From positions 1 through 64,000 of the forward strand of contig CBFCYE010000011.1 in assembly GCA_965602225.1 (NCBI GenBank): a stretch of DNA of 64,000 bases, written 5' to 3'. Under the pieces are notes generated by a model. That model ran no database searches and was not told where the DNA came from. It worked only from the letters and a program-made list of their open reading frames with translations. Shown piece after piece: positions 25,720 to 34,634 of the stretch. Within the stretch, counting starts at the first letter, position 1. The number at the start of each line of letters is the position of its first letter. Made by a program: the position numbers and the translations under genes. Source of the DNA: Tenderia sp965602225. Its GTDB lineage: Bacteria > Pseudomonadota > Gammaproteobacteria > Tenderiales > Tenderiaceae.

Positions 25720-26565
25720 ATGTCGCTTAAGAACATTCTTGAAAATTGGTCCCATTACCGTCGGACTCATGAAGATGGTGGGCACTACGAGTACGAGCAT
25801 ATGTGGGGCATGGCAATCGACCTGAACAAATGTACGGGTTGTAATGCTTGTTCAGTTGCTTGTTATGCCGAAAATAACCTGCCTACGGTTGGTAAAGACC
25901 GCATGAGAAAGGGGCAGGGCCTGCACTGGTTGCGCATGGAGCGTTACTGGGATGAGCCAGAGATGGGCGGTGAAGAGAAGCAATACCAGGAACGTGGTGC
26001 AAGCTTTTTGCCGATGATGTGTCAGCAATGTAATGCTGCTACTTGTGAGCCTGTTTGCCCAGTTGCCGCTACTTACCATACTCCGGACGGCCTCAACGCT
26101 CAGGTCTATAACCGCTGTATTGGTTCGCGTTACTGTTCAAATAACTGCCCATACCGTCTGCGCTATTTCAATTTCTACTCTTACTACGAAGAGTCTTGGC
26201 CTGAGCCGCTGAATATGCAGCTCAATCCAGACTTGAGTGTTCGCGATAAGGGTGTGATGGAAAAATGCACATTCTGTATACAGCGTATTCGTACCGGCAA
26301 AGATAAGGCGCAGCGTGAGGGTCGTGAAGTGCAAGATGGTGATGTTGTCACTGCCTGCGCACAGACCTGTCCTACAGAAGCGATTGTCTTTGGTGATTTG
26401 CTGGATGAGAAATCACAGGTAACCAAGCTTTGGAAGGCGCAGCAAGTTGAGCTTGGTAAGGCTAAGCAGGATAAGGCTAACACAGAGCTACGCGGATATC
26501 GTGTCTTGGAAGGTTTGAATACAGATCCATGTGTAATGTACATGGATCGAGTACGCGAAGCCTAA
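25720..26565 (+). CDS. actB2: ACIII iron-sulfur subunit ActB2
   Basis: 281 residues with four ferredoxin-type cysteine clusters: CTGCNACSVAC, CQQCNAATCEPVC, CIGSRYCSNNC and CTFC...CAQTC. In the third set the second cysteine of the usual CxGCxxC is a serine (Ser136), as expected for a [3Fe-4S] centre. Three [4Fe-4S] plus one [3Fe-4S] is the composition reported for ACIII ActB. It wires ActB1/ActC to the heme subunits. No signal peptide of its own, so it probably travels with ActB1 through Tat. Confidence 0.92.
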   Translation: MSLKNILENWSHYRRTHEDGGHYEYEHMWGMAIDLNKCTGCNACSVACYAENNLPTVGKDRMRKGQGLHWLRMERYWDEPEMGGEEKQYQERGASFLPMMCQQCNAATCEPVCPVAATYHTPDGLNAQVYNRCIGSRYCSNNCPYRLRYFNFYSYYEESWPEPLNMQLNPDLSVRDKGVMEKCTFCIQRIRTGKDKAQREGREVQDGDVVTACAQTCPTEAIVFGDLLDEKSQVTKLWKAQQVELGKAKQDKANTELRGYRVLEGLNTDPCVMYMDRVREA

Positions 26566-26605
26566 AAGACAGGATAGCCAGATAAATATAAACGTGGTGT
26601 GACCT

Positions 26606-28015
26606 ATGCAAACAAAAGATATAAATGAAAATATAGCTTGGGCAAAGATCAACGAGGATGTACTCCGCAGTATGGAGAATCCTCGGATGGGCTACTGGGT
26701 TGCCTTGGCATGTTGTATTGCCATGATAATGTGTGCAGTCCTTGCTGAGATCTATCAGTACCAAGAAGGGATGGGGCCATCAAATCTGAACTGGCCGCAT
26801 ATGTGGGATCTATATATTGCGACCTTCGTATTCTGGATAGGCATGAGCCACTCTGGAACCCTATTGTCCGCAATCCTGCATATTATTCAGGCCGATTGGC
26901 GTAAACCGATTTATCGATTCGCTGAGGCGATGACAACCTTCTCGTTGATGACTGCGGGCCTGTTCCCAATCATTCACTTGGGGCGTGTCTGGAATATGTA
27001 CTGGGTGCTGCCGTATGTAACTGATCGTGGTATCTGGCCAAACTTTCGTTCACCGCTAGTTTGGGATGCCTTTGCGATTACGACATACCTGACATCATCA
27101 GCGCTGTTCCTGTTTATTGGTATGGTTCCTGATTTGGCAATATGTCGTGATAATGCGCGTGGCTGGCGTCAAAAGCTGTACACCGTACTGTCGTTAGGTT
27201 GGCAGGGTGATGATAGGCAGTGGCGTCATTTTCGCAAGATCTACCTGTTGATGGCCTGTTTCCTGATTCCATTGGCGGTATCGGTTCACTCTATTGTATC
27301 GGCTGACTTTGCCATGTCGATCATGCCTGGCTGGCATGTAACGACCTTCCCTCCATATTTTGTGGCGGGTGCCTTGTACTCTGGTTGTGCTGCGATCATT
27401 ACATTGTTCATCTTGTTGCGGTATTTCTTCCGCTTTGATGAGTACATGACAATTCCTATTATGGAGAAGACCTGCAAGCTGACATTTGCAATTGCAATGG
27501 TCTGGACGTACTTGAATCTGGTTGAGTTTGCTGCAACCTGGTATGGGCATGACATGGTTGCCAAGGAGCTGTTGATCAATAAGTTTATAGGTCCGCATGC
27601 GCCATTTTTCTGGACGATGTTGTTCTGTGGTTCGGTATTACCGTTTGCATTGGCCTTTGAAAAGCTGCGTCAGCATCTACCTACTATGTTTGTCGTGTCA
27701 CTATTCCTGAATCTGGGGATGTGGCTTGAACGTTGGATGATTGTGACACCTACCTTGTCCTACTCTTATCAACCATTTGCCTGGGATGTGATGTGGCCAA
27801 GTATGGTTCAGTGGGCAATCGTATTTGGTAGTTTTGGTTGGTTCGGGATGCTGTTCTTGATCTTCGTGAAGGTGTTTCCATCAGTGTCTATGTACGAAGT
27901 TAAGGAAATGGTATTTCACCGTCGCCATTATCACAGCGATGAGGTCGCGAGTACGTTCCATCGTCGTGCGAGTGATAGTCAGACAGGTACTGAACCGACT
28001 AGGGAAGGAGCATAA
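26606..28015 (+). CDS. actC: ACIII NrfD-like quinol-binding membrane subunit ActC
   Basis: 469 residues, about ten hydrophobic spans, NrfD/PsrC family. Early part NPRMGYWVALACCIAMIMCAV, later SHSGTLLSAILHIIQADWRKPI and FVEFAATWYGHD-type helices. Quinol oxidation site of ACIII. The C-terminal ~45 residues form a hydrophilic His-rich tail (FHRRHYHSDEVASTFHRR). Two bases separate it from actD. Confidence 0.92.
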   Translation: MQTKDINENIAWAKINEDVLRSMENPRMGYWVALACCIAMIMCAVLAEIYQYQEGMGPSNLNWPHMWDLYIATFVFWIGMSHSGTLLSAILHIIQADWRKPIYRFAEAMTTFSLMTAGLFPIIHLGRVWNMYWVLPYVTDRGIWPNFRSPLVWDAFAITTYLTSSALFLFIGMVPDLAICRDNARGWRQKLYTVLSLGWQGDDRQWRHFRKIYLLMACFLIPLAVSVHSIVSADFAMSIMPGWHVTTFPPYFVAGALYSGCAAIITLFILLRYFFRFDEYMTIPIMEKTCKLTFAIAMVWTYLNLVEFAATWYGHDMVAKELLINKFIGPHAPFFWTMLFCGSVLPFALAFEKLRQHLPTMFVVSLFLNLGMWLERWMIVTPTLSYSYQPFAWDVMWPSMVQWAIVFGSFGWFGMLFLIFVKVFPSVSMYEVKEMVFHRRHYHSDEVASTFHRRASDSQTGTEPTREGA

Positions 28016-28017
28016 GC

Positions 28018-28545
28018 ATGAAACGCTATTATGTAATGGGTTTGTTCAGTAACTTTGAGGAAGCGTTTGCGACGATTTCAGAAATCCGTCAACACGCAAT
28101 CCCTGGCGTTACTGTGGATGATGTGACCTTGAAATCACCGATCGAACATCCAGAAATTGAGGAGGTGCTCGGTGATCGTGGTTCACCAGTACCGAAGTTC
28201 TCACTTTTTGGTTCCATTTTTGGTATTTGTTTCGGCTTTCTCTTTCTGGCAGCTGCTCAGGCAAATTTCCTGGTGCAACCACAGGGCGGAAAAGCGGTGA
28301 TACCACTGCCATCAAATATCGTACTTACTTATGAAATGCTGATCTTTTTTGGTGTGATTTCTACCGTGATCGGTTTTGTGATCAATGCGCGATTGATGAC
28401 AAAGCGTCACCCTTTGTATTCAGAAAAGGTTAGCTTGGACCAAGTGGGTGTAATGCTGGAACTGGATGAAAAGAACGTTGATCAAATCAAAGAGCTTTTC
28501 AAGAAACATAAGGTTTTGGAAATTCGTGAAGAGGTGTCTCAATGA
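28018..28545 (+). CDS. actD: ACIII membrane subunit ActD (DUF3341)
   Basis: 175 residues. DUF3341 family: a soluble N-terminal part beginning MKRYYVMGLFSNFEEAFATI, then two membrane helices (~62-82 and ~104-124) and a charged C-terminal part. A structural subunit of ACIII. Its stop overlaps the actE start as ATGA. Confidence 0.92.
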   Translation: MKRYYVMGLFSNFEEAFATISEIRQHAIPGVTVDDVTLKSPIEHPEIEEVLGDRGSPVPKFSLFGSIFGICFGFLFLAAAQANFLVQPQGGKAVIPLPSNIVLTYEMLIFFGVISTVIGFVINARLMTKRHPLYSEKVSLDQVGVMLELDEKNVDQIKELFKKHKVLEIREEVSQ

Positions 28546-29081
28546 GGATTAAGTCTGTAATTGCAGCTTCAATGATGATGCCTGCGGTAGCTTTGGCATG
28601 GCCATGGTCTACCGATATGATGAATCAGCCAAATATCAAACCGCAGGAAGGTACGATGCTGGACTTTCCAGAACGTTCGATTCCTGTTGGTGGAATGCCA
28701 ACTCAGATTGCTGATCGAGAGGCCTCAAGAAACCTTGCAAACCCGATTAAAGTCACGCCTGATTCACTCAAAAAAGGCCGTGATTTGTTCAGGATCTACT
28801 GTGCTGCCTGTCATGGGCTGACTGGTTCGGCCGAGTCTCCTGTGAGCGGCAAGATTGGTGCGATTGCTCTGAATGATAGTTACGTCCAGGAAAATCTTAC
28901 AGAAGGCTGGCTTTGGGGAACGATTACCTTTGGTAGTTATGTGATGCCTGCATACGGTGTGCCGCAGGGTAAGCGTGGTTCAAATGATTTGAGTGTTGAA
29001 GAACGTTGGCACGTGGTGAATTATATTAAGCATGGTCTTGTGAAAGATGCTGCTGCAGCGACCAAAACCGCTGCTAAATAA
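28542..29081 (+). CDS. actE: ACIII monoheme cytochrome c subunit ActE
   Basis: 179 residues. Signal peptide-like N-terminus (MRIKSVIAASMMMPAVALAW), one heme motif CAACH at 87-91, and a likely axial methionine in GSYVMPAYG. ActE is the exit heme of ACIII. Four-base overlap with actD. Confidence 0.92.
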   Translation: MRIKSVIAASMMMPAVALAWPWSTDMMNQPNIKPQEGTMLDFPERSIPVGGMPTQIADREASRNLANPIKVTPDSLKKGRDLFRIYCAACHGLTGSAESPVSGKIGAIALNDSYVQENLTEGWLWGTITFGSYVMPAYGVPQGKRGSNDLSVEERWHVVNYIKHGLVKDAAAATKTAAK

Positions 29082-29125
29082 TTCCGTTAATTAAACTAAT
29101 TTAAAGTTATAAAGCAGAGGCTAGC

Positions 29126-30157
29126 ATGGAAAACTTCGGTTTCTGGTCAGTTGTAATTACCAATTTTGAGATTGTGCTTTACCTCGCGTTAGGCGGGGTC
29201 ACATTGTCATCTGTGTTGCATCTGGTCAATGGTAAATGGCGATTTCAGGTTCGTGGTCTAGCATGTTCGCTGGCTGTGTTGTTTCCGGTTGCTTTTGTTC
29301 TGTTGCTAATCATATTGGCGGCAGGTGAGTCTGCCTTCCCATGGTTAGCGCATGCGCATGATGAGGGACATCACTTATCAGGGTGGCACAATTATACCTT
29401 CCTGGTGGCGCGTAATATTATTGGCTTTCTTATAGTGGCTGGGGTCTATCTGCTGTTTATTAAGTGGCAGCATGAAGCAACTGTTGACGATTCGTATGCG
29501 GTGCAGCGTCGTTATCGAAATATCGCTTTGATGATCCCGTTCATCTATTTTAGCTATGGTTCTATGGTTGCGTGGGACTTTGAAATGACTATGCAGGCTG
29601 GTTGGCATAGTGCCAGTTATGGCGCATACAATTTTCAAAGTAACTTTCATATGTTCCTTGGTTTCTTTACGGTCTTTCTGTTTTTCCTGAATAAATCAGG
29701 CAAGCTTGTAAGACAGTTTGAAGGTTATATCTTTAATTTCATGGCTCAGTTCATGCTTGCGATGACAATCCTTTGGACCTACCTCTATTTCACACAGTAT
29801 TTGATTATGTGGTATGGCCGCCTGCCAGAAGAGATGGGTCGTTATGATGCGATGATGTCTGAAATGAGTGGGCTTTGGTGGTTGTTCCTGGTGCTTAAGT
29901 TTGTTATTCCATTTTGCACGCTGGCAATTACGCCTAATCGTCACAACCCAGCTGTTATTGTAATGGTGGCATGCAGTATCGTGCTTGGCACGTGGCTTGA
30001 GCGTTATACTTGGATTTCAGGTTCAGTCGCTAACGAGTACACTCATACGCCAATGTCATCAATTGCTGATATTTTGGCAACGGCTGTTGTGATTGGTGTT
30101 AGCTGGTTTGCTGTTAAGTGGAGCCTGACACGCTACGGCTTGATTCGTAACAGCTAA
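29126..30157 (+). CDS. actF: ACIII NrfD-like membrane subunit ActF
   Basis: 343 residues, about eight to ten hydrophobic spans, the second NrfD-like membrane subunit of ACIII, homologous to ActC. The segments SYGSMVAWDFEMTMQAGWHS and YFTQYLIMWYGRLPEEM are typical. Last gene of the operon. No cytochrome oxidase genes follow, in contrast to many Bacteroidota act-cox operons; a terminator comes 17 bases after the stop. Confidence 0.9.
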   Translation: MENFGFWSVVITNFEIVLYLALGGVTLSSVLHLVNGKWRFQVRGLACSLAVLFPVAFVLLLIILAAGESAFPWLAHAHDEGHHLSGWHNYTFLVARNIIGFLIVAGVYLLFIKWQHEATVDDSYAVQRRYRNIALMIPFIYFSYGSMVAWDFEMTMQAGWHSASYGAYNFQSNFHMFLGFFTVFLFFLNKSGKLVRQFEGYIFNFMAQFMLAMTILWTYLYFTQYLIMWYGRLPEEMGRYDAMMSEMSGLWWLFLVLKFVIPFCTLAITPNRHNPAVIVMVACSIVLGTWLERYTWISGSVANEYTHTPMSSIADILATAVVIGVSWFAVKWSLTRYGLIRNS

Positions 30158-30173
30158 GTTTAAAACTGTAGTC

Positions 30174-30204
30174 AAAAAAAGGCGGACTTAGGTCCGCCTT
30201 TTTT
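30174..30204. terminator. Bidirectional rho-independent terminator after actF
   Basis: A run of A, GGCGGAC, loop TTAG, GTCCGCC, then six T: a 13-bp perfect stem. It lies between convergent actF and the minus-strand DUF3530 gene whose stop is four bases further, so it can serve both. Confidence 0.92.
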
Positions 30205-30207
30205 GTT

Positions 30208-31230
30208 TTAACGGGATGCGTTTACGGTAACGCCTTTTGCATGCCGCTCAAGCCAGCCCGCAATGCGTTTCGTTAGCTGCTGGGCTACCCCACTAAAGTC
30301 GTGGTTTGCACCTTCGATAATAATCTGTCGATAGGAAATGTAACCCTGGGAGTTTTGCGTTGAGCTTTTGGCAATAGCTGAACGTTTGTATGAGCCTATT
30401 TTTTGTGAGCTTGTAACTGCATCACTTGATATTTTTGCGGCAAGCGCGCGTGACATGGCTGTGTTGGTGACATGGTTCAAGTCATTACTGCCGTAAATAT
30501 CTAAAATAGGCACTGTGATCTTCTCTATTTGCTGGGTTATCGATTCAGGTTTTTTATCTTTATTGAGCATGCCCAGGCTGATGGCGATGAATGCCTGTAC
30601 CGATGCGTCTTGCTGTGATGAGAGATAAGCGGTTGCTGCCATGGCGCCAGTGCCGTGGCCGAGTATGGCAATATTACCAATGCCGACAGTTTGCATATAG
30701 TTTGCCGCGCTGTTAATTCGTTGGTTAATAACTGCTTGCTGGTTGGTGTAATCATCGATTGAAGCCAGGTGTGGCAGTTGAATTGAAATGCTTGCCCAGC
30801 CGTGTAGCGGTAAAATATTTCTCAGTGGTCGGATCACCTCTGGTTTGTCCGGGTTGCTGTTGGCGTCATGAAGTATGATTACCCCACCTTTGGGCTGCCC
30901 ACTTTGGTCTGGATCATAAACAGCAAAGAATTTTGCGTTGGCGTCATCCAGCCATAAAGGCTGGCCACTAAGCAGCCCCTTTTCTAGTGATTTGCCAAGT
31001 TCCGTATCATAATTACTGCTATTAACTTGAGCTGTAGTAATAGTTGGTGACATTAATATGCTGAATGAAATTGCCAATATGGATTTGGCGTAACGGTTAT
31101 TATTCTTTTGAAAACAGCTGCTTAACAGCTGTGCCCACATGTGGCTGAGCCGGCATTTAAAAAGCCTAGGTTTGAAGGGTAGTTTTTGCCAGTAATGCAT
31201 AGAGTTAATCGCGTGAAATAAATGCTCCAA
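30208..31230 (-). CDS. DUF3530 family protein, alpha/beta-hydrolase-like, exported
   Basis: 340 residues as drawn; the start is unsure, since an internal Met at residue 31 (base 31140) gives a more normal exported N-terminus ending PTITTAQV. The core matches DUF3530: GGVIILHDANSNPDKPEVI, then GWASISIQLPH, the elbow LGHGTGA at 190-196 and a late GANHDF with the expected acid/base histidine. The centre of the GxSxG elbow is Gly193 rather than Ser, so hydrolytic activity is doubtful. Function unknown. Confidence 0.78.
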   Translation of the reverse strand: MEHLFHAINSMHYWQKLPFKPRLFKCRLSHMWAQLLSSCFQKNNNRYAKSILAISFSILMSPTITTAQVNSSNYDTELGKSLEKGLLSGQPLWLDDANAKFFAVYDPDQSGQPKGGVIILHDANSNPDKPEVIRPLRNILPLHGWASISIQLPHLASIDDYTNQQAVINQRINSAANYMQTVGIGNIAILGHGTGAMAATAYLSSQQDASVQAFIAISLGMLNKDKKPESITQQIEKITVPILDIYGSNDLNHVTNTAMSRALAAKISSDAVTSSQKIGSYKRSAIAKSSTQNSQGYISYRQIIIEGANHDFSGVAQQLTKRIAGWLERHAKGVTVNASR

Positions 31231-31306
31231 TCAGTTAAAGTTAGCGGCTATTTGCCCTAGTGGCTTTAAAGTTTCCTATTTAAACGCAATAAAAAGAGGC
31301 CTTGCC

Positions 31307-31996
31307 ATGTCAGATTTCAAGATCGCTCCATCGATTTTGTCGGCAGATTTTGCTCGATTGGGTGAAGAAGTTGATAACGTTTTAAAATCCGGTGCAGACA
31401 TTGTTCATTTTGATGTAATGGATAACCATTACGTACCTAACCTGACAATTGGACCGCTGGTGTGTGAAGCGCTACGCAAGCACGGTGTCACTGCTGATAT
31501 CGATGTTCACTTGATGGTCAAGCCAGTTGATCGCATCATTCCTGATTTTGCCAAGGCTGGCGCGAGCTACATCACTTTCCATCCTGAAGCTTCTGAGCAC
31601 GTCGATCGCACGCTGCAGTTGATTAAGGCAGAAGGCTGTAAGGCTGGATTGGTATTTAACCCGGCAACTTCACTTAATGTTTTAAAGTACGTTATCGACA
31701 AGGTTGATATCGTGTTGTTGATGTCTGTTAACCCTGGTTTTGGTGGGCAGAGTTTTATTCCGGCGACATTAGATAAATTGCGTGAAGCGCGCAAGATTAT
31801 CGACGAGTCTGGTCGTGATATTCGTCTTGAAATCGATGGTGGTGTAAAGGTTGATAACATTCGTGAAATCGCAGAAGCGGGTGCCGATATGTTTGTAGCC
31901 GGTTCCGCAGTGTTTGGCGCGGCTAAGGAAAGCGATCCTAGCAAATATGACAGCGTTATTGCGGCGATGCGTGAAGAGTTAGCTAAGGCGAAATAA
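31307..31996 (+). CDS. rpe: Ribulose-phosphate 3-epimerase
   Basis: 229 residues, TIM barrel. Interconverts ribulose-5-phosphate and xylulose-5-phosphate. Signatures: APSILSADFARLGEE, HFDVMDNHYVPN with metal-ligand His/Asp, SVNPGFGGQSF and LEIDGGVK. Three bases before gph, the classical rpe-gph-trpE order. Confidence 0.97.
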   Translation: MSDFKIAPSILSADFARLGEEVDNVLKSGADIVHFDVMDNHYVPNLTIGPLVCEALRKHGVTADIDVHLMVKPVDRIIPDFAKAGASYITFHPEASEHVDRTLQLIKAEGCKAGLVFNPATSLNVLKYVIDKVDIVLLMSVNPGFGGQSFIPATLDKLREARKIIDESGRDIRLEIDGGVKVDNIREIAEAGADMFVAGSAVFGAAKESDPSKYDSVIAAMREELAKAK

Positions 31997-31999
31997 GTA

Positions 32000-32668
32000 A
32001 TGAGTATCCGTAAACCAAAGTTAGTCCTGATTGATCTGGACGGCACGCTGGTAGATAGTGTGCCGGATTTGGCCTTTTGCATCGATGAAATGATGAAGGC
32101 GCTGGGTAAGCCAGTCTGGGGCATAGATAAGGTACGTACCTGGGTGGGTAACGGTGTTGACCGCCTGGTCATGCGCGCCCTGACAGACACCTTGTGGGAT
32201 GATCCATCTGAAGAGGCCTTTGCTGAAGCGCAGCCTATCTTTATGAAGCTGTATGCTGACAATACCAGCGGTCGTAGCCATCTTTATGATGGTGTGGTTG
32301 AAGGACTGGATTACCTCAAGACTAGCGGCTTCAAAGTGGGTTGTGTTACCAACAAGGCTGAGGCATTTACAGTGCCGTTGCTAAAAGACATGGGTATCTT
32401 TGACAAGTTTGAAATTGTTGTTAGTGGTGACACCACGCCGAAGAAAAAGCCTGATCCTATGCCTTTGCTATATGCTGCAGAAAAGCTGGCTGAGTTGCCA
32501 GATGATTGCCTGATGATTGGTGATTCAATGCATGACGTTAAAGCTGCCCGCAATGCAGGTTTTCAGGTTGTCTGTGTACCCTATGGTTATAACCACGGTC
32601 ACGACATTCGAGAAGCCGAGCCGGATCTGGTGATCGATTCGCTGGCAGAATTGAAAAACCTGTTTTAA
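32000..32668 (+). CDS. gph: Phosphoglycolate phosphatase Gph
   Basis: 222 residues, HAD superfamily. Motif I DLDGTLVDS with the nucleophilic aspartate, motif II around CVTNK, motif III KKKPDP and motif IV IGDSMHDVKAA. Removes 2-phosphoglycolate formed in DNA repair or by RuBisCO. Followed by a hairpin and trpE. Confidence 0.95.
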   Translation: MSIRKPKLVLIDLDGTLVDSVPDLAFCIDEMMKALGKPVWGIDKVRTWVGNGVDRLVMRALTDTLWDDPSEEAFAEAQPIFMKLYADNTSGRSHLYDGVVEGLDYLKTSGFKVGCVTNKAEAFTVPLLKDMGIFDKFEIVVSGDTTPKKKPDPMPLLYAAEKLAELPDDCLMIGDSMHDVKAARNAGFQVVCVPYGYNHGHDIREAEPDLVIDSLAELKNLF

Positions 32669-32709
32669 TTTTTTTAATGAATATTGCCCAACAAAAACAA
32701 ACCATGATG

Positions 32710-32754
32710 AAGCCCGTAGGTAAACGATGGTAAAGCCACGTTTGCTTCGGGCTT
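32710..32754 (+). terminator. Hairpin between gph and trpE, probable terminator
   Basis: Outer stem AAGCCCG/CGGGCTT (32710-32716 with 32748-32754), a small internal loop, an inner stem GTAAACG/CGTTTGC with one wobble, and TGG/CCA at the tip. A T-rich tract TGTTTGATTTTG follows. It could end rpe-gph transcription or act as an attenuator for trpE; see the rejected items for why a classical trp leader is not supported. Confidence 0.6.
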
Positions 32755-32782
32755 TGTTTGATTTTGTATTTGAAAGGTAGTG

Positions 32783-34261
32783 ATGATGACACGTGAAGAA
32801 TTCGATGCCCTTGCTGCCAAGGGCTATAACCGCATCCCAATGATGCGTGAGGTGCTGGCTGATCTTGATACGCCGCTAAGTACCTATCTTAAATTGGCCA
32901 ATGGCCCATATTCCTATCTGTTTGAATCTGTTGAAGGCGGTGAGAAATGGGGCCGTTATTCCATTATCGGCCTGCCATGCCGCACAGTTTTACGTGTCCG
33001 AGGTCATGAAATGACTGTCGAGCACGAAGGTAAAGTACTGGGCACGACCATCGCTGAAGACCCTCTGGCTGCCATCGAGGTCTTTCGTGAACAATTTAAA
33101 GTGCCGGATGTTGAAGGGCTGCCACGATTTACCGGTGGCCTGGTCGGCTATTTTGGTTACGACACCGTCCGCTATATCGAGCCGCGTCTTGATGGCAAGG
33201 CCAACAAGGATGAGTTGGATGTGCCAGATATCCTGCTGCTCGTATCCGATGAAGTCGTAGTGTTCGACAACCTGCTAGGCAGGCTCTATGTGGTTGTCCA
33301 TGTCGATCCTGCAGTGGATGGTGCCTACAATCAGGGTCAGGCCCGTCTTGATGCTTTGGTTGAGCAGCTGCGTAATTCGCCTTTGCCTGCGCCAAGCAAA
33401 AAGCGCGGCCGCAAGGTGACTGAACGTGACTTTAGGTCTGGCTTTAAACGCGACAAATTTGAAGCAGCAGTCAATAAGATCAAGGATTACATTGTCGAAG
33501 GTGACTGCATGCAGGCAGTGCTATCACAACGCCTTTCTATTCCTTATAAGTCAGAACCGCTTGATCTATACCGTGCTCTACGTAGCTTGAACCCTTCGCC
33601 GTATATGTTTTATCTCAATCTGGAAGGGTTTCACGTAGCCGGTTCATCGCCTGAGATTCTCGCCCGCCTGGAAGACGGTGAGGTGACCGTAAGGCCGATT
33701 GCCGGCACCCGGCCGCGTGGTAAAACGCCCGAAGAAGATAAAGCGTTTGAAGCGGATCTGCTGGCAGACCCGAAAGAGTTGGCTGAACATCTGATGTTGA
33801 TAGACCTGGGCCGTAACGATGCTGGCCGTGTCGCTGAGACTGGGTCGGTCAAGGTCACTGAGAAGATGGTGGTTGAGCGTTACTCCCATGTCATGCATAT
33901 CGTCTCCAATGTCACCGGCAAATTAAAAGCGGGCTTGAACGCAATCGACGTGCTGCGAGCAACATTCCCAGCGGGCACGCTTTCCGGCGCGCCAAAGATT
34001 CGTGCCATGGAAATCATCGATGAGCTTGAGCCGGTCAAACGCGGTATCTACGGCGGCGCAGTGGGTTACATCGGCTGGAACGGCGATATGGACACAGCTA
34101 TCGCCATACGTACTGCGGTGATCAAAGATGGCAAGCTGCACATTCAGGCCGGTGCCGGGGTGGTGGCTGATTCAGTGCCCAGAAATGAATGGGATGAAAC
34201 CATGAACAAGGGCCGCGCCATCTTCCGTGCTGTGGCCATGGCTGAGGCAGGCTTGAAGTAG
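32783..34261 (+). CDS. trpE: Anthranilate synthase component I TrpE
   Basis: 492 residues from the ATG at 32783 (GAAAGG a few bases upstream; the next ATG at 32786 is equally possible). Chorismate-binding enzyme of tryptophan synthesis with the core PIAGTRPRGKTPEEDK, LIDLGRNDAGRV and TFPAGTLSGAPKIRAMEIIDELE (landmarks quoted partly). The N-terminal tryptophan-feedback element appears as SYLFESVEGGEKWGRYS. Its partner trpG lies 10.4 kb away on the far side of the fibre-gene block. Confidence 0.97.
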   Translation: MMTREEFDALAAKGYNRIPMMREVLADLDTPLSTYLKLANGPYSYLFESVEGGEKWGRYSIIGLPCRTVLRVRGHEMTVEHEGKVLGTTIAEDPLAAIEVFREQFKVPDVEGLPRFTGGLVGYFGYDTVRYIEPRLDGKANKDELDVPDILLLVSDEVVVFDNLLGRLYVVVHVDPAVDGAYNQGQARLDALVEQLRNSPLPAPSKKRGRKVTERDFRSGFKRDKFEAAVNKIKDYIVEGDCMQAVLSQRLSIPYKSEPLDLYRALRSLNPSPYMFYLNLEGFHVAGSSPEILARLEDGEVTVRPIAGTRPRGKTPEEDKAFEADLLADPKELAEHLMLIDLGRNDAGRVAETGSVKVTEKMVVERYSHVMHIVSNVTGKLKAGLNAIDVLRATFPAGTLSGAPKIRAMEIIDELEPVKRGIYGGAVGYIGWNGDMDTAIAIRTAVIKDGKLHIQAGAGVVADSVPRNEWDETMNKGRAIFRAVAMAEAGLK

Positions 34262-34344
34262 TTTTTCTGTTTTGTCGTATGAGTGTGGTGTGTCTGGGTC
34301 GTAGCGGCTTGAAAATACGACTAAGTCACAAGTAAAAATTAAGG

Positions 34345-34374
34345 GCGGGTATTCTTTGGGATGCCTGCTTTTTT
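34345..34374 (+). terminator. Rho-independent terminator after trpE
   Basis: Stem GCGGGTATTC / GGATGCCTGC (10 pairs, three G-U wobbles in RNA), loop TTTG, then six T. Confidence 0.75.
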
Positions 34375-34605
34375 ATTGCTTGTTACTGGGTGTTCGCCCG
34401 TAAAGTAGGTGCCTGCTATCTGTGCCCATTGGCTGTGGTTATGCCTTGCTTAGAATCAACATCAAAGTCATATGTAAACTTGTTTTTCATTGGCCTGAAT
34501 TCGCCAGCGTGTTACGTAGTGTGTCTTTAATTGAGTTGGCATCACAGCCTTTGCCCAAAGCCAGATTTCTCGCTACTATCAGCTATTAAGCGTTACTTTA
34601 TATAT

Positions 34606-34622
34606 AACCTTAGGTTAAGGTT
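34606..34622. promoter_or_regulatory. 7-bp dyad, possible operator upstream of the FlgT-like gene
   Basis: AACCTTA, three bases GGT, then TAAGGTT: a perfect inverted repeat next to the AT-rich TATATATA stretch and 13 bases before the gene start. Shape and place fit a repressor site; purely inferential. Confidence 0.35.
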
Positions 34623-34634
34623 TAAGCGCAACGA

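Larger units (their letters stand above)
34262..34634 (+). other. 373-bp intergenic region after trpE
   Basis: Contains the trpE terminator (34345-34374) and, near its right end, an AT-rich promoter-like zone with TATATATAACC and a 7-bp dyad. No gene is apparent. It marks the left boundary of the accessory block. Confidence 0.6.

Noticed and set aside
32677..32733. Possible trpE leader peptide ending in Arg-Trp-stop before the gph-trpE hairpin
   Set aside because: No ribosome binding site precedes either ATG, there is only one Trp codon, and it lies inside the hairpin so that a ribosome at Trp or at the stop would disrupt the stem equally. Treated as an ordinary terminator.
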